This document shows positions 7,913 to 16,918 of a stretch of 64,000 bases of DNA, one piece after another. This DNA is from Calothrix sp. PCC 6303 (GTDB lineage: Bacteria > Cyanobacteriota > Cyanobacteriia > Cyanobacteriales > Nostocaceae). Below the pieces are notes generated by a model. It made no database searches. It was not told where the DNA came from and was given only the letters and a program-made list of their open reading frames with translations. The translations under genes and the position numbers were made by a program. Position 1 is the stretch's first letter, and the number at the start of each line of letters is the position of its first letter. The DNA is taken from positions 62,001 through 126,000 of the forward strand of contig NC_019751.1 of NCBI RefSeq assembly GCF_000317435.1, given 5' to 3'.

Positions 7913-10900
7913 CTATTTACTACCAACACTGCCGCAAGCAGACACCGCAGGACGAGAATTTGGTATGGCGTTTGGCGCTTGTGCCACCAAGTATAATGTG
8001 CCGTCAGCACTTCTCATTAGGGCTTGAGCCTCCACAATCCTATTTACTGGTGGATTTTGTACCATTAAACTATCTGGAAGCTGATCCACACTTTCAGTAA
8101 AATTAGTTTCATCCAAGGTAGCAGGTAAGCTTAAATCAAGCTCACCCTGCATCGGATTTACAACCGGATTGGAGGGTATGCTACCGTCTTTACCAGTGAC
8201 AATAAAGTTACCTAAGGGTTTCCTACCTCTACCACACAGTTGATCGATTTGATCGCTTTGATCTTTAAGCCTTTCTGGTAGTTGAATTAACCCCCCACTA
8301 GGATCTACATCAGGAAGATTTATTTCTGTACTTCCATTTAGAGAGGGGTTTGCACCTGTAGCAGTAATGTCGCTTTGTGGAGTTAAAAAATTACGGGCTT
8401 GGGTGCCAAATATTCCTTCAACATTAATTGCGACTCTACCACCTCTAAAATCACTGGAATTAGCGCTGATATCACTATTTTCAAAAGCAGCGATAACCCC
8501 AGCATTGATGTTGATGTTACCACCAATGACGTTTGCACCTTCGGCGTTAGTAGTTATATTGCTATTACGACGGAGGATTAAGGCATCAGTATTGAAATTG
8601 ATTATTGCTTGCTCTCGATTATTATTAGAATTACGGCGAGTGTTGGCAGTGATGGAAGCTTGATTGTCGAGAGATGTAGAGCTAGATTTAATGTTGATAT
8701 TACCAGCAGCCCCAAAACCTTCGCTACTGACTGAGATAATTGCACCATCTTTGATCGCTAAATTTGGTGTTCTAATTCCTAAATCTCCTCCTCTACCTGT
8801 AGAAGTTTTAGAGGTGCCAGCAAATACACCACTAATTGAATTATTAATGCCAAATTTAATATTAGCTTCAGCTTCACCTTCAGATGCAACCAGTTTGAAA
8901 ATATCAGAAATTTCTGGATTATTACCTGAAATGGCAATACGCTTGGTGCCATTGAGAATCGTATTACCAGCATTCCCACTTCCTAAAGCACTAGTCAAAA
9001 TTTTCCCACCACTATTAATATCAATTGTCTCAGCGTTAACAGTTATATCTCCCCCTGAAAAGGAACTTTGACTTTCTGCTCTTAAAATTCCTCCATTCGA
9101 TATTTCTACTTGAGGAGCATTGATAGTGATAGTTCCACCAGCACCATTGGCAGTCGGACCACTACCTGTTAACAAAGCACTGTAAATAGTTTTAACTGGT
9201 CGAGTATTTCTAGGAAATGGATATTGAGCTTTACCTGAGATTGTAAATTTTTTTGTGGCATTAACTAGAATGTTGCCAGAAGTTCCACCAGGTAATTCCT
9301 TAGTAGCTTCCCTAGAAGCTCTAGCTGTAATCTCAGAACCATTTGTGATTAAAATAGAGCGTCCATTAAGATTAATGTCACCACCAGTAGCATTCGGGGT
9401 ATCTTTTCGACCACCGACACCTGAAAGTAGCAAACTTTGCTTAATTAGAATATCTCCGGATGATTGAATATTAATATTTCCAGCTTTTCCAGCATTAGTA
9501 CCCGATAACAAAGAGCTATTATCTGATACTGATACCGAACTATCACCTAATAATGAAATATTCCCACCATTTCCTCTCTCACTTCCAGATTTGAGATAAG
9601 CATTTGTCAGACTAATCGAATTAGCTTTCAAAGATATATCTCCTCCTTGAAGTGCTCTAATATTAGCAAAAGTCGAAATTACTAAGTTATCGGTATCAAG
9701 ATTATTACCGATTAAAGTAATATCACCTTGAGCGACCACTGACACATTTCCAGAATATCCTTCGGAACTGCTAATAGTATTAAGTGCTGCTTTCCCTGGT
9801 TTGTTTAACAGTTGGCTAATATAAATATCACCACCTTGAATACTAATATTGCCAGCTTGAGAATTTTTACCACCGACACTAGAATCAATGAAACTATTCT
9901 TTAATGAAACTAATCCAGAAGATTTGATTGTAATGTCTCCTGCTCTTTGAGCATTAGTTCCGCTTCTGAGGCGACTATTGTCAAGAATTGATACTGATTC
10001 GTTGCCAAATATTGAGATGTCTGCTCTTGCTCCATTAAAACTTGGACTACCAACATAGGCATTAGATAAATATACAGAACCGCCTGCATTTAGAGAAATA
10101 TTTCCCCCTCCTTTTCCTCCGAGTCCACTATAAGTTGAGATAACCTTATTTTCTTCGTCTTTACCTTGTCCAATTAAAGTTATATTCCTATCAGCAACAA
10201 TTGAAACATTACCGCTAGCTCCTAAGCCTCGACCTTTTCTATCTGGAGCATCATTTTTGTAATTACTAGCATCTAATGCTGGTTTATCTTCTTGAAGGCT
10301 ATTATTTCCCGGCAACTTATAAGCCGGATTGTTAACATATACTTCTCCAGATTTGATATTAATATTACCTGCCTTTCCTGTTCCTAAAGTTCGCGTACTG
10401 ACTCTGCCACCAACTACTTCTAGAAAATTGGTATTAATGTTAATATCACCTGTATTCCCATTACTGCCAAAGTTTGCATGATTAGCGATTAAACTTCCTT
10501 CTACAAGATTGACTTTATTTGTGGCTTGGATGTTAACATCTCCTGGCTTTTGGCTCGTTGCTGTCAAATTCTCGCCAATACCTGCAATTAGTTTACTGCC
10601 TCCAAGCATCTCAAAATTGCTAGAGTTAATTAATATACTTCCTATACCCTGACCAGTAACGTTAATTTCGGAGCCATTTACCAAGGAGACAGTACCTTTT
10701 TCCAGATTAGAAGGGAAAATAGTTCGAATGCCTAGTTCACCACCGTAGGTATCGCTAAGTCCTATATTTCCTGTTCCTTTCACTCCTACCAACTCTACTA
10801 AACCATCAGTAAGCTGGATTTTCGCGGCATCCAGATTTACCTCTTTCCCAACTAATAGTAAGCTTTGACTTGGCTGCAAATTAAGAGATTGAGATTGGTT

Positions 10901-11446
10901 GGTAATATTTCCTTGGTTTCCTCCAAACTGCAAACCAATTGGTACGCTAATACTTAATAATGGTGTTTCTTGATTAGAACTAGCACTAAAAAATTTTCCA
11001 TCACTAAACTGTAAGTCGTTAGCTGTTGTCCCAACAAATGAACCCCGCATATCCAAACTGGCATTTTTACCAAACAAGATACCATTGGGATTCATCAAAA
11101 ATAAATTTGCATTCCCATCTATACCTAATGTCCCGAAAATATTCGACGCATCTTTACCAGTTACTCGCGTTAAGATATTGAATACTCCAGATGGATTAGC
11201 AAAATAAACCCTCTGCCCATCTTTTATATTAAATTCGCTAAAACTATGAAAAAGATTAATTCCCCGTCTTGCACCACCATTGATTTGCTCTGCATTCAAA
11301 CCGTTGATTACGGCGTTAGAATTAATTTGTGAAGATTCATTTCCTAGACTGCTATCAGGTGTAATTTGTGCATTTACAGGGATGTTCCTAAGTAATGTGA
11401 AATTCCATAACAATAGACTTGTTAATAATAATTTTGTTTTGTTCAT
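7913..11446 (-). CDS. Two-partner-secretion haemagglutination-domain exoprotein A
   Basis: A 1177-residue secreted protein. A signal peptide (about residues 1-26, ending near VNAQ) is followed by the TPS/haemagglutination domain (about 30-160). This contains INGLNAEQINGG, NLFHSFSEFN and the diagnostic NANLFLMNPNGI. The long middle is a repeated beta-helix of filamentous-haemagglutinin type, rich in GNI, GGD and NIN units. The last 130 residues form a conserved tail with a QLCGRGRKPLG motif and a second cysteine near the end (VSACGSVG). Such proteins cross the outer membrane through a TpsB pore. No tpsB gene is in the window. It is a tandem paralogue of 11587-15048, with both ends nearly identical and the middle diverged. 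Function is probably adhesion or contact, not provable here. Confidence 0.92.
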   Translation of the reverse strand: MNKTKLLLTSLLLWNFTLLRNIPVNAQITPDSSLGNESSQINSNAVINGLNAEQINGGARRGINLFHSFSEFNIKDGQRVYFANPSGVFNILTRVTGKDASNIFGTLGIDGNANLFLMNPNGILFGKNASLDMRGSFVGTTANDLQFSDGKFFSASSNQETPLLSISVPIGLQFGGNQGNITNQSQSLNLQPSQSLLLVGKEVNLDAAKIQLTDGLVELVGVKGTGNIGLSDTYGGELGIRTIFPSNLEKGTVSLVNGSEINVTGQGIGSILINSSNFEMLGGSKLIAGIGENLTATSQKPGDVNIQATNKVNLVEGSLIANHANFGSNGNTGDININTNFLEVVGGRVSTRTLGTGKAGNINIKSGEVYVNNPAYKLPGNNSLQEDKPALDASNYKNDAPDRKGRGLGASGNVSIVADRNITLIGQGKDEENKVISTYSGLGGKGGGNISLNAGGSVYLSNAYVGSPSFNGARADISIFGNESVSILDNSRLRSGTNAQRAGDITIKSSGLVSLKNSFIDSSVGGKNSQAGNISIQGGDIYISQLLNKPGKAALNTISSSEGYSGNVSVVAQGDITLIGNNLDTDNLVISTFANIRALQGGDISLKANSISLTNAYLKSGSERGNGGNISLLGDSSVSVSDNSSLLSGTNAGKAGNINIQSSGDILIKQSLLLSGVGGRKDTPNATGGDINLNGRSILITNGSEITARASREATKELPGGTSGNILVNATKKFTISGKAQYPFPRNTRPVKTIYSALLTGSGPTANGAGGTITINAPQVEISNGGILRAESQSSFSGGDITVNAETIDINSGGKILTSALGSGNAGNTILNGTKRIAISGNNPEISDIFKLVASEGEAEANIKFGINNSISGVFAGTSKTSTGRGGDLGIRTPNLAIKDGAIISVSSEGFGAAGNINIKSSSTSLDNQASITANTRRNSNNNREQAIINFNTDALILRRNSNITTNAEGANVIGGNININAGVIAAFENSDISANSSDFRGGRVAINVEGIFGTQARNFLTPQSDITATGANPSLNGSTEINLPDVDPSGGLIQLPERLKDQSDQIDQLCGRGRKPLGNFIVTGKDGSIPSNPVVNPMQGELDLSLPATLDETNFTESVDQLPDSLMVQNPPVNRIVEAQALMRSADGTLYLVAQAPNAIPNSRPAVSACGSVGSK

Positions 11447-11512
11447 TGTTTAATCTCTAATGATGGTAAATGTGCAGAAATAAGCTTGTAAACTGTATTG
11501 TTAAATTGGTAT

Positions 11513-11540
11513 TTCTAGAGACGTAGCATTGCTATGTCTC
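11513..11540. repeat. AGAGACG dispersed palindrome
   Basis: TAGAGACGTAGCA and TGCTATGTCTCTA form a hairpin in the 140-bp gap between the two exoprotein genes. Related palindromes lie at 18432-18455, 41716-41739 and about 59964-59991. Confidence 0.5.
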
Positions 11541-11586
11541 TAGTTCTGTTTCAGCAGATATCTATTAGAAAAAGACAATTTCCTAG

Positions 11587-14500
11587 CTACCTCCTGCCAA
11601 CACCAGTGCAAGCAGACACCGCAGGACGAGAATTTGGTATGGCGTTTGGCGCTTGTGCCACCAAGTATAATGTGCCGTCAGCACCTCTCATTAGGGCTTG
11701 AGCTTCGACGATCCTATTCTGTGGTGGATGTTGCACCATTAAACTATCTGGAAGTTTATCCACTCTCTCAGTAGAATTACTTTCATCTAGGGTGGCAGGT
11801 AAGCTTAAATCAACCTCACCCTGCATCGGATTTACAACCGGATTGGAGGGTATGCTACCGTCTTTACCAGTGACAATAAAGCTGCCTAAAGGTATTCTGT
11901 TTCTACCGCACAGTTGATCTATTTCATCGCTCTTATCTTTGAATCCTCCAGGTAGCTGGATTAACCCTCGACTGGGATCAGCATCAGGTTTTTGGATAGA
12001 AATTTGCCCCTGTACACCAAGTTCTGAACTTGCGGTAATATCGCTTTGATTTGTGGTTTGAGGACGGGGTTCAATCCCAAAAATGGCTTGGGTTTGGATA
12101 TTGATATTTCCACCTCTTCCTGTAAAAGCATTAGCTAGGATATCGCTATTTTCTTGAGGTACAGCAACGATAAATTTAGAGATGAGATTGATATTACCGC
12201 CATCACCACCAGCTTGGTTTCTCCCTGCGGTAGTGGAAATGAAAGCACCACGACGTAATAGTAATATATCAGCGATATTGAGTTTGATGTCACCACCATT
12301 GCCTGCATTCGTTGAAGAAGCGATCGCACTGCCTTTATCCAGAATTTCCACAAAATTCGCATTAATCCCAATATTTCCAGCGTCACCCGTGCCGAGACTG
12401 CTGGAGACAATTTCAGCACTCTTACGTACAGTCAAGCGATTACTTGTAATATCTATACCACCACCATTACCATTAGCCCCTTCATCAACTGAGGATAGGA
12501 AACCAGTTGCAAACTTACTATCTGAACCAGTCAGGATAATGTTATCAGCTTGTACAGTTAAATTACCCGCATTTCCACTTCCTTGGGTTGCTGATGAAAT
12601 CTGTGACTCTTCTTGAACATTTAATAGTTGAGTTGTGATATTGATGTTGCCTGCGTTGCCCTTAGCTTTATTGTCAACCTGAGTGGCGATTTTGCTATTT
12701 CCACGCAAATCAATACTTCTGGCATTAATCCTAATATTTCCTGCATTTCCTTCACCAAATGTACTGGCAGAAATTGCTCCCCCATTACTGAGGTTTAAGC
12801 GTCTTGTTGTCACATCAATGCTGCCCCCAGAACCAATTCCGCCAGTTTGCAATTCTGCAAATAAGCCTGATGGTGTCAATGAACCATCTAGGCGTTCTGT
12901 CCCAACTCCAGTAATATCAATAGAATCAGTGGCACGAACTACCAAATTACCGCCTCGTCCCTGTCCTCCTGCCAATACTGAGGTTGAGATTTTTCCACCA
13001 TTACTCAAGCGCAAGCGTTCAGTATCAATAGTTATTGTACCGCCCCCGACATCTGCATTCCCTCTAATTAGATCTGAAGACAAGCTACTCTCATAATCAA
13101 GACCCCCAAACCTGGCAAGAATTTCTTGTGAAAGAGGATCAAACAAAAATTCCGCTGCACCAATTTGATTTATTCTAGCTAAAAACTGTTCTTTGGGTAC
13201 GAAAACAGAACCATCTAATTCTACATCTTTGGCACGAATGGTAATATTCCCAGCATTACCCCTGCTTTCAAGGGATGTGGTACTCACACCTCCTCCTTGA
13301 GTGGCAGTAAATCGAGGTGTTTCAATCGTTACATTACCTCCGTTTCCAGAACCGAACCTTGTACTACTTGATATCTCGCTAAGGAAACCGCTAATTTCTA
13401 TATACTCGCTAGCTTTGATCGAAATGTTAGCTGCATTTGCACTACTAAAAGTATTCGTGTTCACCGAACCCCCATCTTTGAGATTGAGTCGTTGGGTTTG
13501 GATGGTTATATCCCCTGCTGTTGCTTGAGTTGGACTTCCCAGTGGTATAACCAGACTTGTAGATATATTACTTTGAGTCACTTCAACTGCATTTCGAGCT
13601 TGAATAGAAATAGAACCAACACTTCCACTACCAGATGCAAGTGCCGTCACTCCTCCCCCTAACAAATTGTTTTGAAGCCGTAAAGTACCTGTTTCAATTT
13701 GAATATTGCCTGTTGAACCAGAACCAGTAGTAAGTAATCCGAAAGAAGCGTTATTGGCAATATTGACATCATTTGTAGCTCTCACGGTCAAGTCCCCTCC
13801 CTTGCCTGTACTATCAGTACTGGCAGATATCAAGCCACCGTTGATATGAATAGAGTCTTTGGCATTGAGGGTGATATTTCCCCCATTACCTTCACTATAA
13901 GTAAACGCACCAATACTACTACTATTTTGGGTATTTCCATCTCCGGTAACTGTGATTTTTTCCGCGTTGATAGTAACGTCACCGCCTGGAACTGTGGCTG
14001 AAGCATCGCTGATAGATAAAATCCTACTACTGTTAGCAAAATTTACTGCACCACTGGCTTGAATTTGAATATCACCACCTTTCGCTGTACCAGAAGTAGC
14101 GCTGAATATTCTAGTACCGTTATCTAAATTAAGTAGAGTTGCATCAATAATGATTGAGCCGCTACCGTTACTGTCACTGAAAAGAATAGAATTATTTAGC
14201 CCAATTTTTCCACCAAATAATTCAATTGCACCATTTTCATCTGTAACAAAGATATTTGCATTCGTTAAGTTGATGGGTGCGCGTCCGAAATTTTCTGGAA
14301 ATTTAAAATCCAGCAATGAACCGTTAACATTTAGCCCAACGGTTGTATCTCCACTGATTGCCCCCAATTTTACTTGTCCATTTTGGGCAAACAACAAACT
14401 ATCATCTAAGGTAATTTCACCACCCATAAATGCTAGGGTGCCACCACCAACTAGCAAACCACTAGCAAGATTTCCTTGTGAATCCCGAATCACAGCTTGA

Positions 14501-15048
14501 CTAGTAATATTTCCAGGTTGGGAACCAAACTGCAAACCAATTGGTAAATTGATAGTTAATAACGGCACTGCTTGGGGATTGTTGGCACTAAATTCTGCCC
14601 CACCAGGGAAAGTAATGCTGTTTGCCGTTGTTCCCAGAAATGAACCTTGAATATCTAATTGAGCATTTTTACCAAACAAGATGCCATTGGGATTCATCAA
14701 AAATAAATTTGCATTCCCATCTACACCTAATGTCCCGAAAATACTTGACGCATCTTTACCAGTGACTCGCGTTAAAATATTTAATACTCCCGATGGATTA
14801 GCAAAATAAACCCTTTGTCCATCTTTGATATTAAATTCGCTAAAACTGTGAAAAAGATTGCTTCCTCTGGTTGCACCACCATTAATTTGGTCTGCATTCA
14901 AACCGTTGATTACGGCGTTGTAATTGATTTGTGAAGATTCGTTTCCAAGGGTAGTATCGGGAGTTATTTGTGCTTTAACTGGTGTAATTTTAAATACTAA
15001 GAAAATGTATAAAAAAAGACTCGAAAAAATAAATTGTATTCTGTTCAT
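11587..15048 (-). CDS. Two-partner-secretion haemagglutination-domain exoprotein B
   Basis: An 1153-residue paralogue of the next gene downstream (7913-11446), on the same strand and 140 bp away. It has a signal peptide (to about VKAQ, residue 26), the TPS domain with NANLFLMNPNGI, a beta-helical repeat middle, and the conserved tail with QLCGRNRIPLG and VSACTGVG. The first 165 and last 120 residues match the paralogue closely, also at DNA level, while the repeats differ in sequence and length. This pattern suggests duplication with later divergence of the exposed shaft, or gene conversion at the ends. No pore-forming partner is adjacent. Confidence 0.92.
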   Translation of the reverse strand: MNRIQFIFSSLFLYIFLVFKITPVKAQITPDTTLGNESSQINYNAVINGLNADQINGGATRGSNLFHSFSEFNIKDGQRVYFANPSGVLNILTRVTGKDASSIFGTLGVDGNANLFLMNPNGILFGKNAQLDIQGSFLGTTANSITFPGGAEFSANNPQAVPLLTINLPIGLQFGSQPGNITSQAVIRDSQGNLASGLLVGGGTLAFMGGEITLDDSLLFAQNGQVKLGAISGDTTVGLNVNGSLLDFKFPENFGRAPINLTNANIFVTDENGAIELFGGKIGLNNSILFSDSNGSGSIIIDATLLNLDNGTRIFSATSGTAKGGDIQIQASGAVNFANSSRILSISDASATVPGGDVTINAEKITVTGDGNTQNSSSIGAFTYSEGNGGNITLNAKDSIHINGGLISASTDSTGKGGDLTVRATNDVNIANNASFGLLTTGSGSTGNIQIETGTLRLQNNLLGGGVTALASGSGSVGSISIQARNAVEVTQSNISTSLVIPLGSPTQATAGDITIQTQRLNLKDGGSVNTNTFSSANAANISIKASEYIEISGFLSEISSSTRFGSGNGGNVTIETPRFTATQGGGVSTTSLESRGNAGNITIRAKDVELDGSVFVPKEQFLARINQIGAAEFLFDPLSQEILARFGGLDYESSLSSDLIRGNADVGGGTITIDTERLRLSNGGKISTSVLAGGQGRGGNLVVRATDSIDITGVGTERLDGSLTPSGLFAELQTGGIGSGGSIDVTTRRLNLSNGGAISASTFGEGNAGNIRINARSIDLRGNSKIATQVDNKAKGNAGNINITTQLLNVQEESQISSATQGSGNAGNLTVQADNIILTGSDSKFATGFLSSVDEGANGNGGGIDITSNRLTVRKSAEIVSSSLGTGDAGNIGINANFVEILDKGSAIASSTNAGNGGDIKLNIADILLLRRGAFISTTAGRNQAGGDGGNINLISKFIVAVPQENSDILANAFTGRGGNINIQTQAIFGIEPRPQTTNQSDITASSELGVQGQISIQKPDADPSRGLIQLPGGFKDKSDEIDQLCGRNRIPLGSFIVTGKDGSIPSNPVVNPMQGEVDLSLPATLDESNSTERVDKLPDSLMVQHPPQNRIVEAQALMRGADGTLYLVAQAPNAIPNSRPAVSACTGVGRR

Positions 15049-15147
15049 CAGCTAAACTGTAGAGATGGGAAATACGCAGTTTTATAGATATATCATTAAC
15101 GTAAACCTACAGGCAAGCTTTGACTCAAGTTAATACATAAGTTTATC

Positions 15148-15203
15148 GGTGCGTGATGACGTATTTAGATTGTTCTTCAAAGTTGATGTTTCTTTATGCG
15201 TCT
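15148..15203. repeat. GGTGCGT...ATGCGTCT repeat, copy 1
   Basis: GGTGCGTGATGACGTATTTA through TTTATGCGTCT is a diverged copy of 15419-15485. It lies on the other side of the 155-bp element 15232-15386. The 3' terminal part (AACACACC) is missing. Confidence 0.45.
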
Positions 15204-15231
15204 CCTCGTGAAGCTACTTTGATATTAATGC

Positions 15232-15386
15232 TAAACCTCATCTATCATTAAAAGTGGAGTTTTGTCATTGCGACGCAAGGTAGACGCGTCAGCGGCTTGT
15301 CGCAGACTAGCATAAGCCCGTAGGGCTGGCTACGCCTACCCATAATCTTGACTTCAAACTACAGTCGTCAAAATAGACAAGGTTTA
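15232..15386 (+). repeat. TIR-bearing dispersed element, 155-bp copy
   Basis: It starts TAAACCTCATCTATCATT and ends in TCAAAATAGACAAGGTTTA, whose reverse complement (TAAACCTTGTCTATTTTG) makes imperfect terminal inverted repeats. The left part holds AAAGTGGAGTTTTGTCATTG, shared with copies at 2953, 48259-48375 (inverted), 51533 and 56112. The interior holds a GTAGGGCTGGCTACGCCTAC palindrome absent from the 117-bp copy. No reading frame is visible. Confidence 0.6.
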
Positions 15387-15418
15387 TATAAGGGTTTGAG
15401 TAGCGTAAATATTAAATG

Positions 15419-15485
15419 GTGCGTTACGACGCATTGAGATTTTTCTTTAAAGTTCACGTTTATTCATGCGTCTAACACACCCTAC
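15419..15485. repeat. GGTGCGTTACGACGCAT repeat, copy 2 (MITE-like)
   Basis: GGTGCGTTACGACGCAT at the left and ATGCGTCTAACACACC at the right are imperfect inverted ends of a 67-bp non-coding element, just downstream of the hemW stop. Elements of this design recur in filamentous cyanobacterial genomes (recalled, not searched). Confidence 0.5.
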
Positions 15486-15494
15486 CTGTTTTTT

Positions 15495-16673
15495 TTAAAG
15501 ATATGCAAAGAGTTGAGACAATATAACGTTAGAAAATAGAAAGCCTTCGGGGTCGGTTAATTTTAATTTGTTGTCTTGAATTATTATCCAATCTTTCTGC
15601 ATGTAAGGTTGTAAAATTTTAAGGGTTTCTTCGATTTTTTTGATCCCAAATTTATCCTGAAGATTTGTTAAATCTAAACCTTCAGCTAATCGCAACCCCA
15701 CCATTAATGTGTCTAAAAAAACTTCATCTGGTGGTGTTACTTCACAGTTAATAACTGCACCTGCTGTCACCCAATCGTAGTATGTTTGAGTTTGGCGGGG
15801 ACGGGTGAACCTTTTTCCTTGAATATAGCTAGCTGCACCCATACCAAAGGCGTAATAAGGGCGGTTTTCCCAGTAAACTCGATTATGGCGGCACTGATAC
15901 CCCGGTTTAGCATAGTTGGAGATTTCATAATGTTCATATCCAGCATGGGTTAAAACTTTCTGTGCCATGCGATACATATGCACGGTGGTTTCGTCGCTGG
16001 GTAATGGTTTATCTCCAGGTTGGAAATATCTGCCGAAGGCTGTACCAGGTTCGATGGTAAGGTCGTAGATGGAGATGTGGTTGGGTGTGAGGGAAATTGC
16101 CTCTTCTAGGGATTGTTGCCACATTTCTAAGGTTTGGTTAGGCAAACCAGATATTAAATCTAGGCTGAAATTGGGGATATTGACTTGCCGGATCAATTCA
16201 ATGGCAGAATAGGTATCGGTGAGGTTATGCGATCGCCCACTCACTTGAAGTAGGGTTTCTTGGAATGCTTGTACGCCACAACTAACTCGATTAACCCCTG
16301 ATTGATGGTAGCTTTCCAGGTGTTGTAAATCAAAGGTACCTGGATCCATCTCCATAGAGATTTCCGCACTTGGAGAGATGCCAAAATATTGATTTAATAT
16401 ATCTATAATTTGTTGTAACTGGCTTGCAGATAACAGCGAAGGAGTGCCACCTCCAAAGAAAATAGTTTCTAAGGGTTTACCAAAATTCGGTGTGATGGTA
16501 ATTTCTTGGCACAGTACCTCAACATAGCGAGAGATAGCACCTGATGTCTCACCGCGCTTGTTGTCCCCAACCACCGAAACCGGAAAATCACAGTAAAAAC
16601 AGCGTCGCCGACAAAATGGAATATGTAGGTAAGCTGAAGTCGGAACCTCATTGATGAAAATCTCTTGAATCAT
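15495..16673 (-). CDS. hemW: Radical-SAM haem chaperone HemW (CPO-III-like)
   Basis: A 392-residue radical SAM protein. The CxxxCxxC cluster motif is C21, C25, C28 in HIPFCRRRCFYCDFPV. An FFGGGTPSLL motif for SAM binding follows near residue 72. The C-terminal HemN domain includes HNRVYWENRPYYAFG. HemW proteins resemble oxygen-independent coproporphyrinogen oxidase but deliver haem to apo-proteins and do not need the enzyme's second SAM. The HNxxYW block fits the HemW branch, although a true HemN activity cannot be excluded from sequence alone. Monocistronic; the ATG at 16673 places the cluster at the usual distance from the N-terminus. Confidence 0.9.
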   Translation of the reverse strand: MIQEIFINEVPTSAYLHIPFCRRRCFYCDFPVSVVGDNKRGETSGAISRYVEVLCQEITITPNFGKPLETIFFGGGTPSLLSASQLQQIIDILNQYFGISPSAEISMEMDPGTFDLQHLESYHQSGVNRVSCGVQAFQETLLQVSGRSHNLTDTYSAIELIRQVNIPNFSLDLISGLPNQTLEMWQQSLEEAISLTPNHISIYDLTIEPGTAFGRYFQPGDKPLPSDETTVHMYRMAQKVLTHAGYEHYEISNYAKPGYQCRHNRVYWENRPYYAFGMGAASYIQGKRFTRPRQTQTYYDWVTAGAVINCEVTPPDEVFLDTLMVGLRLAEGLDLTNLQDKFGIKKIEETLKILQPYMQKDWIIIQDNKLKLTDPEGFLFSNVILSQLFAYL

Positions 16674-16918
16674 TATTTTCCAAATTGTCCACAGCTATAT
16701 TGATTTAGATTGCGAAGGATTACAAATAATGAAAACAAATAGGTTCCTCATTGGGTATTGATAAATTGACATGAGAAGATAAAGCATATAACTCTTTCGT
16801 TATAATGTTTGCATATAGAAATAGTCGAAATCTCGACCGAATATTCATGAGTTTATCTTGTAGATGATATAGAAATTACTCAACATCCTAGAAATCCACT
16901 TGCAGGAAAATAAAAACC

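Noticed and set aside
8367-9071. Long plus-strand open frames within the exoprotein genes
   Set aside because: They are antisense to the repeated beta-helix coding region, have biased hydrophobic composition caused by the repeats, and lack ribosome sites.
12182-13096. Plus-strand open frames opposite the second exoprotein
   Set aside because: Same antisense shadow of a repetitive gene; no start signal or recognisable domain.
15246-15400. CRISPR-like repeat
   Set aside because: Copies are dispersed, not in a regular array with spacers; better explained as a TIR element.
16767-16806. TTGACA and TATAAT as a promoter for the PIN/TRAM gene
   Set aside because: The boxes are 28 bases apart, far beyond the usual 16-18, so they were not annotated as a pair.
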